From NCBI GenBank assembly GCA_950295325.1, contig OX485803.1:34487554-34551553 (forward strand): a stretch of 64,000 bases of DNA, in the 5' to 3' direction. This DNA comes from Polytrichum commune (Eukaryota > Streptophyta > Polytrichopsida > Polytrichales > Polytrichaceae). The position numbers and the translations under genes are program-made. Shown here one piece after another: positions 22,601-34,015 of the stretch (position 1 is the first letter of the stretch; each line of letters begins with the position of its first letter). The notes beneath the pieces were generated by a model. It searched no databases. It saw only the letters and a list, made by a program, of their open reading frames with translations, and was not told the DNA's origin.

Positions 22601-24610
22601 TATTCATATCCTCCACCACCTGATAGTCATCCTCCATCTTTTCCTTTCGTTTCCGGGACGACGTTTGTTCATATTCTGTTGGATCTGACTCGAGGGGTTT
22701 AGCAGATTCGTCCCACTCACCAGACAACTCTTCCTTGGGTGTGTCTCGAGGAGTCACCCGTTTACGAACCACATGTTGCCAAATGTTTCGAAGCTCCTCC
22801 AGGCGCACAGGCTTCAGGAGGTAGTCACAAGCACCGTGGGTGATTCCCTTCATCACCACATCAGTTTCTCCATCTCCAGACATCACTGAGACCAGCAAAA
22901 AATTAAGTGATTGATTAATTCAGGTTCCAAGAAGAGATTTACCTGGAACATAATAGAGTTATCTTTTGAATCAACAGGGACTTTGGTCAGGAGTTTGTTG
23001 TTTTTCATACAACATGTTCCATGTTTCGATAAGTTTTTAGTGCAAGCTTGGAGTTGGTGTGAGGGTGTGAATGAAGGACATTCTATATTGCTTCATTAAG
23101 GGCCAAACTCATTTTGGCATGCCAAGAGGTGCTAAAATGAGTTTGGCCCTCTATGAAGCAACATAGAATGTTTCTCGTTCAAACTCCCACACCAACTCCA
23201 AGCATGCAACGATGATATGGAAAGTGTTGTATGCAAAAACCAACTCCCGACCAAAAGTCCCATTGAATTAAAGGATAACCCTCATGATGCATCCAAGTAA
23301 TACCCACAAAGGGCCAAAGTCGCAAAGACCCTGATACCACGTAAAGTGCACAGTCACTACATCTGTTAGGTAAGTAATTTTGATGACGTCCAAACTAACC
23401 TACAAGTGATGCCATCATGCCATGAGAAACAATAAAAGTTGCAAACAGAATAACTAGTTGAATTCACTGAGCTGTCAATATAACCAGACTATGGAAATCT
23501 ATTTGGAACGACAACAACTTACTGATCACAGGAAGGTCTAACTCCAGCCCAATGGCTTCAAGTAATTTGAAGCCATCCATATCCGGCATATACACATCAC
23601 TAAGTACAAGATCAAAGTAGCTCCTGTTTTCTCGCAACATCGCCAGTGCCTTCGTGGCACTATTACATGTTGTCACTGCAAACAAGACCCAAGGATCACT
23701 AATCAGATGCGGCTTTAATGAAGCGAGAGTTATACTGAGCAGTATTTTCAATTATAAGATTTCCAACAGTTATCATGTCATGTCTTTATCAATAAAATGT
23801 TTTTTTCTCTCTGCAACTCACAAATTTGGAGGGTCGGCTTTCACATGGCTTGCTAGCTAAAACTGGCATTCTTAAAGTATAACAAACCCGGGTGATACAA
23901 TGTGTCAGATATCACAAACACAAACTTAAGCACCCTAACCTTGCAGACTTTGTATAACCACAACGTACTGGCACAAACTTACTCTTCCACTATCTTAGCC
24001 CAGACTTGTAAGCTTCATGTAGAGTTCAAGCAACCAGCCATTCACAGGCCCCATGTTTTGAACAGTAAATACAAAGTGCAACACCAAGCCATAAGTAGAC
24101 TATATACACAGATTTCTTCGATGAGACATTTGCTCTTGCTTAACTAGGGCATAGTTCAAGATACATAAGAAAGTAGATATAGATGACACCAAAGCCTCCA
24201 ACAAAATTTCCCCTGCCACAGGGGCAAGCACAAAAGGAGCTAGGCATTCTTCAGCTCCTGAATTACAGTAGGTGGTGGGATTCAATGTTCTTCCAAGACA
24301 CCCTTGATATGCAGCTTAATTCATTCTAGCTTGCGCTGAACGACCTTTGACAAAATCAATGTGTCGACAAAACACACATGGAGGTCCACATCCACCAGAA
24401 ATAAATTTGCAGAATGGGTTTGGAGGGCCGAAACACACCAGTGTATTTGCATTGAGCAAGCATGCGCTCGAGGATCATGAGACACAGGAGGTCATCATCC
24501 ACCACCAGGACCTTAAGGCCCGCAGGCGAAAAACCCTCGGGATGCGCCAACCTCTCCACCCTGTCCTCCATAGCCTCCACACCTACTTTCTGAGGCTTCA
24601 TCATGCCCAT
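19648..24610 (-). CDS. Type-B cytokinin response regulator (ARR1/2/10/12-like), 557 aa, five coding exons
   Basis: Nuclear transcription factor at the end of the cytokinin His-Asp phosphorelay. Exons (minus): 24439-24610, 23523-23675, 22520-22885, 21851-21927, 19648-20553; all introns GT-AG and all phases agree. The receiver domain is about residues 31-150: acidic cluster D38-D40, phospho-acceptor D84 in [10 protein letters not shown], conserved K133 in YLLKP. A basic linker (SRKRKEK) leads to a GARP/Myb-like DNA-binding domain, about residues 206-262, with [14 protein letters not shown]. The C-terminal ~290 residues are rich in Gly, Gln, Asn and Ser, as in type-B activation regions. The start is the first ATG of the frame (MGMMKPQ); a GTG just upstream is ignored. 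Length and order are normal for the family. Introns carry a hairpin MITE and a duplicated pseudo-exon. The subgroup is inferred only. Confidence 0.95.
20888..21130 (-). pseudogene. Duplicated start of response-regulator exon 5 inside intron 4
   Basis: The segment repeats, about 395 bp upstream in the transcript, the sequence around the exon-5 acceptor (20500-20715). The copy keeps an acceptor (TGCTCCCTGTCAG then AAACACC at 20947) in the same phase. It would encode [19 protein letters not shown], a decayed form of [19 protein letters not shown], then stops at TAA (20888-20890). It is met before the true acceptor during transcription, so use of it would give a protein with receiver and GARP domains but no activation region, or a decayed transcript. 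The flanking copied intron (CATGAAGCAACATGAAGGCC) shows the duplication included non-coding DNA. Confidence 0.8.
22970..23265. mobile_element. Hairpin MITE in response-regulator intron 2
   Basis: A near-complete inverted repeat: GGGACTTTGGTCAGGAGTT on the left is mirrored by AACTCCCGACCAAAAGTCCC on the right, and inner arms GGGCCAAACTCATTTT / AAAATGAGTTTGGCCC meet at a small loop near 23115. Flanks TTGAATCAA and TTGAATTAA may be a 9-bp target duplication with one change, which would suit a Mutator-type MITE. It lies fully between exons 2 and 3 and does not touch splice sites. Confidence 0.75.
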
Positions 24611-26624
24611 CACTTAGCCTACAAACCAGCTGCCTCTTCAGCTACTCCAATTTCTTTCGCACATCAAAAAACTGCAACTGTGACAACACACTCCCAAAAC
24701 AACCGCAATCTGTTGAGTCACCTCCAGTTGCTGCTCTTCTCATATACCTTCCTCAACCTAAGAATGCACGCAAGGACCTCTGCAACGGATGGCGCTCCTC
24801 AGAAAATGCAGGCATTTCTTTCTGTTACCTGTAGAAGTAGATAATCTATGACCAAACCCTTGCCGAAGTTCCTTGGATTGTAACAGAACTTCCAGGTACA
24901 CAGATCAGTAGCAGCCCCTCAGAATAATGCCAGGCTTGCACTAATAATGCGCGGTTAGTTGAGCATTATGCAGGAAATCCGAGTGAGAGTGAAGTTAGGG
25001 ATCAAGCCGGGACGTGACATCACATTTGCTGCAAGAAAGAGCTATGGCTTGTCAGAAGAAAAGATTAGGCGCTGTGTGCAGATTTCCTCCATAGCCACAC
25101 CAATTGGTTCTCCCGAAGTGAGCACTCTCACAGCACCCTTCATCCTGGTCCCTTGGTAGATAACTATGGGAGGGCTTAGTGGCCACTGAATCTCCAAATC
25201 TCTCAGAAACGGGACTCTCAGTGCCACTTTTCCCACCTGGGATGCTTAAAGAGCACTCACTAGACTCTCAAGTTTCTGACATGGTGGCCGCAGAAAGTGG
25301 TAGACAGCAACCAGAGAAACAGAGAGAAAGTGATTCCTCCGAATTAATTGATTCTGCTAAACCCCTTCAAATGGCCACGTCCAAGCTTTGCACAAGGGTT
25401 GATTCCTTGGCAGTGTTGGTAAGGTCACAGGGCCACAAAGATGGCCGGACAGGAGTAGTTGTGAGGGTAAGAATCTACTGACACGGAGAAAGAGAGAAAA
25501 GCTCGCTGAAGAAACAGATTCCGCTCAAAAGTGTAAAGGGAGAACAACAAGGTGACCCTTACCCTCACCACACGCACAAACCCACACAAAACTCAACCTT
25601 CAACCCCCAAAAACACAAAACGGAAACTCAACCCCGATAGGTAGACTTGGCTTAAAGGAGCCGCTGGGCCGCAAGCTCAGCAGAAAAGTTGGGGAGAGAG
25701 GGGGAGAAGTTAACCCCGTGGTGATGAGAATCAAACTTCGTCACATCCCCATCCCAAGAATGCACAGAAACCAAGACAGCCACAGCCCAAACGGAAACCA
25801 AAGCAGGCTAAGATAAATGGACAAACCCCGCAGTCAATCCCTTTCAACTAGACATGGCCACCGAGGAACTCCACACTAGTACTAACTCACAGATGGCGTT
25901 CTCAGAATGTGTAGTGTGAGTCTGCACCAAAGTCGGTCCCTGAAGAAACCGGTTCGGTTGCAAGGCAGATTCTCTTCCGAGGCTAACTTCACCCTCCTTC
26001 TGCTGCAACAACATCAACATGGACAACAAGGATGTGATGGTGGTTCCTGAAAGCAGGAGGAAAAGGGGGGAGACTAGGAGGCAGGGGGATGGAGTGGAGG
26101 AAGAAACTTGAGGAAAAGCTTGAAAAGGTAAGACCCCAACTTGAAAAACACATGAAGCACCACAGCAACAACAACGCATCAGTTTCACCTGCGACGGCAG
26201 GTGGTCATCTTATTCTTCCTATGACTCCATCATCTTTTGATCATCATCAGCTATCTCACTTGACTTCCTAAGTTCGCACTCGCTTCAACAAGCAGTCGGT
26301 TCATTATTTTGGTGCCTTTATTAGCAGCGCCCACTCGCAGCATCATCTGGGCCTGGAATCGACTGTTTTAGCAAACTGCAATGCGGCAGAGTAGTATTGT
26401 AGGATGAAACTAAACTAGGTGGGGAAAGTAAAGTTGAGGCCCGGAGGCCCAAAAAGCGAAAGGTGGACAAAACCACATGACATGATGAACTGAAAGCCAG
26501 CCACCAACAGTACCCCCTCCCGTTTTTACTCTCCCTCCTCATATTCCTCCCCATTTTCCAGCAGCATATTCTCCACCAGAATGGAAGTTATCTGACTGCT
26601 TCATCAGAAACTGGGATAACTGGG

Positions 26625-26657
<33 letters not shown>

Positions 26658-26740
26658 TTCTTCTTCTCATCCAAAAATGATCTCAGTTTTCAAGCAAACA
26701 ACTTATAACTTACTCATCATCACTCACTGGGAATGCGGCT
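24611..26740 (-). promoter_or_regulatory. Upstream leader/promoter region of the response regulator
   Basis: About 2.1 kb upstream of the ATG holds no other credible gene. It contains CA-rich leader-like sequence (25.5-25.65 kb), purine-rich stretches and a long ATC microsatellite (about 26626-26655). The long, stop-rich leader suggests a 5' UTR, perhaps with an intron; I cannot place the transcription start. Confidence 0.35.
26626..26662. repeat. ATC/TTC trinucleotide microsatellite
   Basis: About ten consecutive ATC units followed by a short TTC run. Confidence 0.9.
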
Positions 26741-29149
26741 GCAGCCAGGCCCAGGAAGGAGGACTCCCTCATCACTGCGTCAGCCAGTAGTCTAGGTGTG
26801 AAGAGTAAGTACTACAACAGTAATGTTGTTACTGTGGCCGCGAGAGCTGAGATCCGTGCCTATAAATGGCAAAAAGCTCCAGCCGAAATGGCAGAAGGAG
26901 CAGCTGGTGGTGAGGAACCCAAGAAAACTCCGCTGGATTTCTCCCACCACCACTCTGCCTCCTCTGTATCATCATCAATTTACATGCTAACCGATTCCAC
27001 AAAAGTGCTTTCTTTAGGTCTAGTGAATAGGGTCATTATGGTAGGTCTGTGGGTGTCATTTGGTCTCTTTCCATGTTCTCCAACTTCCACCGATTAGATT
27101 CACACAACAAAACGCATGTTGCATTGGCAAATCTATGATGAAACGTCTACAAAAAGCGGATTGAAAATTGGACCTCCCATGATTCAGTCATGATTATCGG
27201 AAGTGCATGTTTGTGGATTTCTTGATTGGATATGTAAGTCCTCCCAATGATGTTCATTGTTGAATGAAGAGTAGTTATCAATATTTATTTTTATTTTTTG
27301 GCACAAATTGAAAATTCAATTGCAGAAAGAACCTATAATACAACCAACCCAACTGAGACGTCGCAGCCCGAGTGGAAATCAAGAAGTAACTCTCAAATGA
27401 GGCCTATCCTTCCAAGTAACGACTAAGTTGCTCTAGGTCACAATAAGACCTTTGACCCCCCAAGTCAAATCGAATCTGTTAAGAATGTCATGGTATGCCA
27501 CATCTGGGGCTTTTTCCAAGTCCCTAAGCGTCCATTTCCATTCAATCCTCCCGTAATCATGCAAGGCATCCCGAATGACTTGACGTGTTTTCTCAATGGG
27601 CCATTGGAATTAATTAAAAATCAAATCATTCCGTTGCCGCCAGATGATCCACGAAAGATCGCTTCTTGAGAAGAACCAAATGCGATTGAATTGCTTAAGT
27701 GTTTTACACAAAGGTAGTTATCAATACTTAACAACGTAGGCCAGTCTCTTAAATGTGTGTCTTACCAAACCACATGCCAATCAAATATGAGGGTTTGACT
27801 AAGAAAACAAGCCACATAAAGTCCATCTACCTTAGTGTGACTATGCAACACTAAATTTTCAGACATTTCATGAGTACCCATAATGCTTACTTTTACTATG
27901 GTATTGGTTGTAATATCCAACCAATTTTACTAGATTAAAGTAAATTGGTGTATTATATAAGTAAAAGTACAATTCCACATGTCAAAAAGTGAAATTTCAC
28001 TTTATCTCAATAGCATGGAACCACAAGTCAACGCAATAGGTCATGCTATTCAAAAGGTCACACTGCATTTATGGTTTTTAGTGTCACACACACTATTGGC
28101 AAGTGTTCTGAACTAGATGCCTAGATTTTTCAAAGTGCCACATCCACTAATTATGAACATGATACTATTCATCAACATAGATAACTTTTTGAAGTGAACC
28201 AAATTTACATTGCGACATTTGGTGAGCACATTGGGATACTTGAGCCAATAGTTTTGCAATTGTATGCAAGGGGAAGATGCTATTGAGCATACTAGTGGCA
28301 AGTGTCATGTGTTATACATTTTAGTATGCAAGAGGAAGATATTATTGGGCATAGTAATGCCAAACGTCACTCGTGTACACCTTTACTCAAGCCATTGTGT
28401 AAAATAGGCATACACCTCGTAACATTAATGAACATATGCATGCCAGGACATTAGTAAGCGCACTTGAGCATCAAGTGTCACGAGGATATATTGATGATGA
28501 AGTTGTTGATCATTATTGTAACCCTCACATAACCCCTTGTGTAACATGGCATAAGCCTCGAAATGGGGTAAGTGACACTATTATGCACGTGACACTAAAT
28601 ATCACAAATGGTGTAATGACCCTACTTGGTTTATAAGTTTGAGTCGAGAAGAGAAGAAAATAATTAAATAAACAATGGAATTGTTTCATCAACTCACTAC
28701 TTTCATCAAAAGATGTGGACCACTTTGAGAGGGAATTGTCGCATATGAGCATATATCTCATCCATCCAACACAAAAACTCGACCCTTCCCCCCTATTACA
28801 AGATGTTATTAAATTGATTTTAGAGTTTGAGAAGCCAAAAGGCTTGTGGGACTAAAAGTACATCAAGATGGTGTCTAGCAAGCTACGATCCACATCGTAG
28901 ATTAGAAAGTCCTCGAAGCAAAGGTAATCTAATTTCTTCATGTGAGGTGAAAAGAGTTATACTCTTTAGGAAATCGGTCTACTTGAGAGCATCAAATGCA
29001 ATTCTTGGTGGTGTTGGGATGTCATGAGTTTCCCATTCAGACATAACCCATGATGCCTTTTACGTGGTTGTCATTTTGTGCCACGTGTTAATCCTTGTTC
29101 GGCTAGATGTCAAGCAAGTAACATTGCTCAACTGACCAACCAAGAGGGG
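26741..29149. other. Intergenic DNA, no gene recognised
   Basis: AT-rich after 27.1 kb. GCAAGGGGAAGATGCTATTG near 28267 and GCAAGAGGAAGATATTATTG near 28327 are a local duplication. A TATAAAT box near 26860 is followed by an ATG at 26889, but the frame after it resembles nothing. Confidence 0.45.
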
Positions 29150-30450
29150 GGTGAGTGGGCAAAGAATTGTTGAAAACCTATAGCTAGTTTGAGTGCATCT
29201 AATTCCATGGGAAAATCTCCAAATCCGTCCAAGAAAAGATGGTAAGTTGTCAAAGTACGCACTTAATGGTGAGACATCATATGTATCTTCACACCCTTCT
29301 CAAATACCTTCCAATGATGATTTTTCAAATCACCTCCCCAAATCTTTGCATCGTATCTGAAAGTTGGAAGCACCAAAACCTTCATAAAGAGGATTTGAGT
29401 TCCCAACATGTGCCTCCATCTATTGTTTATTTCCTTGAGGTGGCCTTCAAGGGTCTCATACTTGCGATTCATTACCTTTTACTTGATGGTTCAAAGTAAC
29501 CATATGAGTAGATATCAATACCAAGGTATCCCAAGATATCAATCCATGGGTTATCTCACTTTGGCCTTTGCATAGGCAAAGTGCTCCTTAGTTTAAATTC
29601 CTTTTGGTTTGGCCAAAGATCATGATCTAGCCCTAGATAAATCAATGTTGAGACTAGACAAAATGAAAATCTCGTGGAGCTTGTTGAGGGGTCTTTGTAA
29701 ACCTACTCCCAATTTGAAGAGCACAACAACACCGTCGGCACAACAAATAATGGAAAACATTGTGGTAAATAACCACAAAGAATCCCCATTAATCTTGTCC
29801 AAATATAACTCAAGTTTATCAATGTACATGTTGAATAGTGCGGGAGAAAGGGGACATCATTGTTTAACACCAATACCCATAGAGGGCTCCCTATTTCATC
29901 TTTGCATGTGTTGGAATGTAGTTTTTGTTCACGTGGGATACAAGTGGGTTGTGGCAAATGTTAGCACGACACTTGGCAAATTTTGAGGGGACAACTAATA
30001 AATTATGTCGGAATAGGGAGCCCTCTACGGTATCATACATGACTTCACCATGTGTGTGACCATTAGTTCATACCTTTGCACAAAATGTAGTATACATGGC
30101 TTTCACATCTTGTTGCAAATGAAGTGGTACACCTAAATATCAAAGGTACTCCCAAAGCTTGTGACATGGAACCGTGTCAATATGAGATCAACAAAACAAC
30201 AATAGAAGGCCTATGCTCACACGTATCCCTTAAAAAAACGCTCTTGGTCCTTCAAGGGTTAAAATGATCCCAGTTTATTGTGCATAAAATCATTGTACAA
30301 GGTGAAACAATTTTGGACCTAATCAACATCCACCGATGATTCCCCCACTCTTGTTAGTATTATTGTAACCAAAAAAAGGGGTTGCCATTAATATCTTCCG
30401 ATGCATGTAATGAAATGTTAATATTTACATCACTTGTTTAAGATATGCAA
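29150..30450 (-). mobile_element. LINE (non-LTR retrotransposon) reverse-transcriptase remnant
   Basis: Minus-strand translation, from high to low coordinate, shows a reverse-transcriptase series. CPLSPALFNMYIDKLELYL (about 29.84 kb) follows GVKQ. CADGVVVLF (about 29.73 kb) stands where YADD should be, then GLQRPLNKLHE and LNIDLSRARS. Last, VLPTFRYDAKIWGGDL with W and E residues (about 29.35 kb) matches the C-terminal part of plant LINE polyproteins. The frame is broken by stops and shifts, the catalytic YADD is changed to CADG, and the endonuclease is not recognisable, so it is an old dead copy. Confidence 0.7.
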
Positions 30451-31326
30451 GGCCATCCACCATTTCAAGCTTCAAAAGCAATGGCCCATCCGAGCGAGAT
30501 AACTCCATGAATCATCTCAACCGGCCTCAGCTACATTGAAATGTGCAATCAGGTTGCCCCACACTAATATATCAACATTCCACACTATTTTGGCCATTCA
30601 CATTCACAGTAGAGAACACATGAATTAATTTGTTAACATGGTTCGTAAATGGTCGATTGAACAAAGGCATAAGGATGTTGTCATATGGTGTTGACCAAAT
30701 ATAATTTACATGGATAAAAGAGACAACCTACTTGCACACATGAGTGTAGATTGCTCTGAGATGCTTACAAATAATCATCGTATACGAGCATACCTCTCAT
30801 CCATCCAACACATAAACTTCATCCCTTTTAGGTTTTTTGTTGATCGGCATGCAAGAAGATTTTCGGGTTTAATTAAATAAGAATTTAATAAAAATCCTCT
30901 AAGATGATCAGTAAGTTTCATGAAATCTTGAACTTCAACCGGTTCATCTATGATTAGCGGTCGACTCTCTACGCTTATTGTTGCCGATTCATCTCAAAAG
31001 ACCTCAAGTACACTAAGCAGGGGTCCTTGGGTCCGACACAACCCTAAACTATCGGCCAATAGTGGAGAGGTACCCATCTTCAAATGAAGTGGTTGGCAAT
31101 TCGATGCCCGCTACCTGACGGGAAAAAAAGCGAAAAAACTAGGTAGGTAGGTAGGAAGCCAAGAACCCACCCACCACAAGATAGGCAATAAACCCCACCC
31201 TACGCCAAGAGAGTTCTTGAACACGGTAGACCTAACAAGCTCAAACTCACTTCAAATTGCCCGGCATTGGTTACATATTTATGTACTTAGAGGTTTGTGA
31301 AGCTAATTCCGATATGAAACCGACCT

Positions 31327-31360
<34 letters not shown>

Positions 31361-31361
31361 G
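31327..31361. repeat. AAC trinucleotide microsatellite
   Basis: About eleven consecutive CAA/AAC units. Confidence 0.9.
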
Positions 31362-31750
31362 GGAGACTGTGGGCTGCATATATAGCACACTGTTTCGGGG
31401 CTTTGAAGTTGGATGAATGAGTGGAGGTACATGGTGATCGTGTGCCATCGTTAATTCCCTCTCTTTCTCTCTCTCTCTCTCTCTCTCTGTCTCCCCAACA
31501 GGCTAGTAGTAGCAGTAGCAATAGCACCAATCCACAGGAGGAGCTAAGCTACTGCTTTGGCTGCTTAACTTAGTGTAGGAGTGGGGCTCTGTTGGGCTCT
31601 GTTCTTATCTTGGATCATCAACTCCTTTTGTCTGTTCCTCAACTCGGGTAAGCAGGAGTAGGTAAGAAGTTACTGCCGCCCGACCCCCCAAAACCGTCAC
31701 TCAAACGGAACTCCACACCATTTAACCTAACTTCTCTCACCTTATCTTAG

Positions 31751-32045
31751 GGCCACTTTTGGCACCACCTGTTAGCATCTCCGGTTGTAACAGTGTGTGA
31801 AGCGTGGTGGGCCAACATTTGTTTCTCGACATAATGCCTACCAATTTCACGGTTACGACTGGACGGGAAGCTTGGTGTGATACTTGCATGAGGGGTTGAT
31901 CACCCGGCCACTTTTGGCATTGTCTGTTAGCATCTTCCGGTTGTAACAGTGTGAGAAGTGGTGGGCCAACGTCTATTTCTCAACATAGTCCCCAACAATT
32001 TCACGGCTACAATTGGACGGAAAGTCTGGTGTGATCAGGGCACGA
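31751..32045. repeat. Tandem duplication, two ~157-bp copies
   Basis: GGCCACTTTTGGCA starts both copies (31751 and 31908). Each continues with CTGTTAGCATCT, CCGGTTGTAACAGTGTG, GTGGTGGGCCAAC and CAATTTCACGG. The copies differ by about 15-20%, so the event is not recent. Confidence 0.85.
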
Positions 32046-33944
32046 GAGCCCGTGACCACTACACTTCAAGCAATCTCCTTGGTGGAGAAGGCAGAGCCAA
32101 TCCAAGTTTAAGCTTGAGGACCAACAGAGTATGTGGATGCACGATGGACGTGGAGTCTACGTGGATTCCTACATGGCATCGAATGCATCTTGTTTCGTGG
32201 CTACTTTGGACTATTTTCAAAGACGACCTCTTGGAGGTAGGTCTCGCACAAAACCGGGTGACCATGGCACTCTGAATGCTCGCAACCGTTGATTTATTTG
32301 ATTGTACCGTGTGTGAGGACTTGCGTGAATAGAAATTCATTGAAATAGCATTTGGTTGAGGGCCCGGTCATGCATGACTTCACACTACACTTGAGGGTAT
32401 GTGACCTCACCACATGGTTTTGGAGGTGTCTTGGGACGGCCTTTGGACACTTTCTTTTGGGCTCTCACAATTTCGTGGTCGTGGCTCTTGGCTCGTGTGT
32501 GAAGTGGCCCTTACTTGCCAATGAGTGGGGAGAATTGGCTTCTAGTTACATATGAACCGGTTGAGTTTGAAGAAATAACCGGTTGAAAATCACCGATCAT
32601 TCTAGAGGAATCTAAAGAATGTACCTCAAATCAATAAAGGAATACCGAAAGATCACAACGTGCCACCGGTTGGAATTGGAAACACTAAGACTTTGACTGA
32701 TTATGTCCAAGAATATCCCCGGACATTGTTACTTGCAACTTAGTCAAGTGCCAAGTAGTCTTGCAGAAAGCTCAAACTGAACCCCCTCCTCCTTTACACT
32801 AGAGCTTGAGGGCCCTTGACCTATGAATATGCAAATTATGTGACTGGTGGGGAAGTCGGAGATGGTTCAAGCTCACTTTCCACTAGAGTTTGATGGCATG
32901 AGAGACTTGAAAATAGATGAAAAATCCTACATGGAAAATAAATAAATAATATTTCTTGATTTATGGGATATTGCGCTAGGCACGTCCAAAAAAAGTGGGT
33001 CTAACACAAAACTAGGTGCCGTGATATTCAATTAAATTGCCATTGGCTCCTAAAATAATTATACTACCATGGTGGGGACCTGAACTCGAATATATATTGC
33101 GATCCCTCAACACGATCCATTTCCACTTCTACACTAAGGTTGAGGGCCCATCGATTGCAAATTTGGATATCTATTTCCCACGGTAACCTTTGGATGATGT
33201 TCATCCTCACGGCTATCGTTTTGTGTTCAAATCGGCCCTAAGTTAGCATCAACTGGAGCTGGTGTGGATGATGATTCCTGCCTTCCTTCCATCCATCCAT
33301 CCACCCATCCATCCATCTATTCACCCAATGCTTAACAAGTTGGCAGTAAGTACACCACCCTTACTGAAGGAGCTCACAAGCCACTGCAATACCATATCTT
33401 CTCTCTCTCTCTCTTTGTCTCTCTCCTTGTGAGCAAAAACTGGAAACCCACACGCACATCCACAAATTTTAATTAAGAAAAACAAAAGTGCAATGGAAAA
33501 AACACTAAAACCACACTGCACTACATTAAATATTGTTTTTGATGTCATATGAGATTTATATGTCACTATGCTAACCCTTTTTAATGACACTTCTTACGAA
33601 TAAATTTACAAATATTGTCACCTCGATTTACTTTCAATTCATCCACTTTTGGGTATACTATGCATCCTAACATTTATGTAATGAATGACTATCATGGATG
33701 ATTGAAATTTGGATGACAAATCACTTCTTAAGTGACAAGAACTACAATGTCGTAAATCCAAAATGTTTGATTCAATTTTACAAGGAATGGCAAATAAAGT
33801 TAGGTTTACATTTAGTGTTGGTGACATTACACATGCAATTTACAATAAGAATCGAGAAAGACAAAGATAATTGGTAACACTAAATACAATATTTAGTTTA
33901 GCACTCATACATCGGCCACATTGGGGGGCAACCAACCATGGCAG

Positions 33945-34015
33945 ATGGGACAAGGTCCCAAACTGCTTCGACAGGCTACCTACAAGGTAGTTTGGGACCT
34001 TGTCCCATCTACCTT
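33945..34015. repeat. Short perfect-stem hairpin
   Basis: AGATGGGACAAGGTCCCAAA is mirrored by TTTGGGACCTTGTCCCATCT across a loop of about 28 bp. It is probably the core of a small MITE; weaker outer complementarity extends about 25 bp further. No target duplication was identified. Confidence 0.7.

Larger units (their letters stand above)
30451..33944. other. Intergenic DNA with microsatellites and local duplications
   Basis: No gene recognised. It contains one dispersed AACCGGTT-type repeat near 30.83-30.99 kb and an inverse copy near 32.56-32.74 kb. Simple repeats are AAC (31327-31361), CT (about 31459-31488 and 33400-33425) and CATC (about 33284-33325). A two-copy tandem duplication lies at 31.75-32.05 kb. 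Short frames here resemble nothing. Confidence 0.5.

Noticed and set aside
26850-27097. TATAAAT box followed by an ATG and a short frame
   Set aside because: Only about 28 bp separate box and ATG, and the frame has no recognisable features.
29263-30000. Plus-strand frames over the LINE remnant
   Set aside because: Reverse-transcriptase motifs read in order on the minus strand; the plus frames are mirrors.
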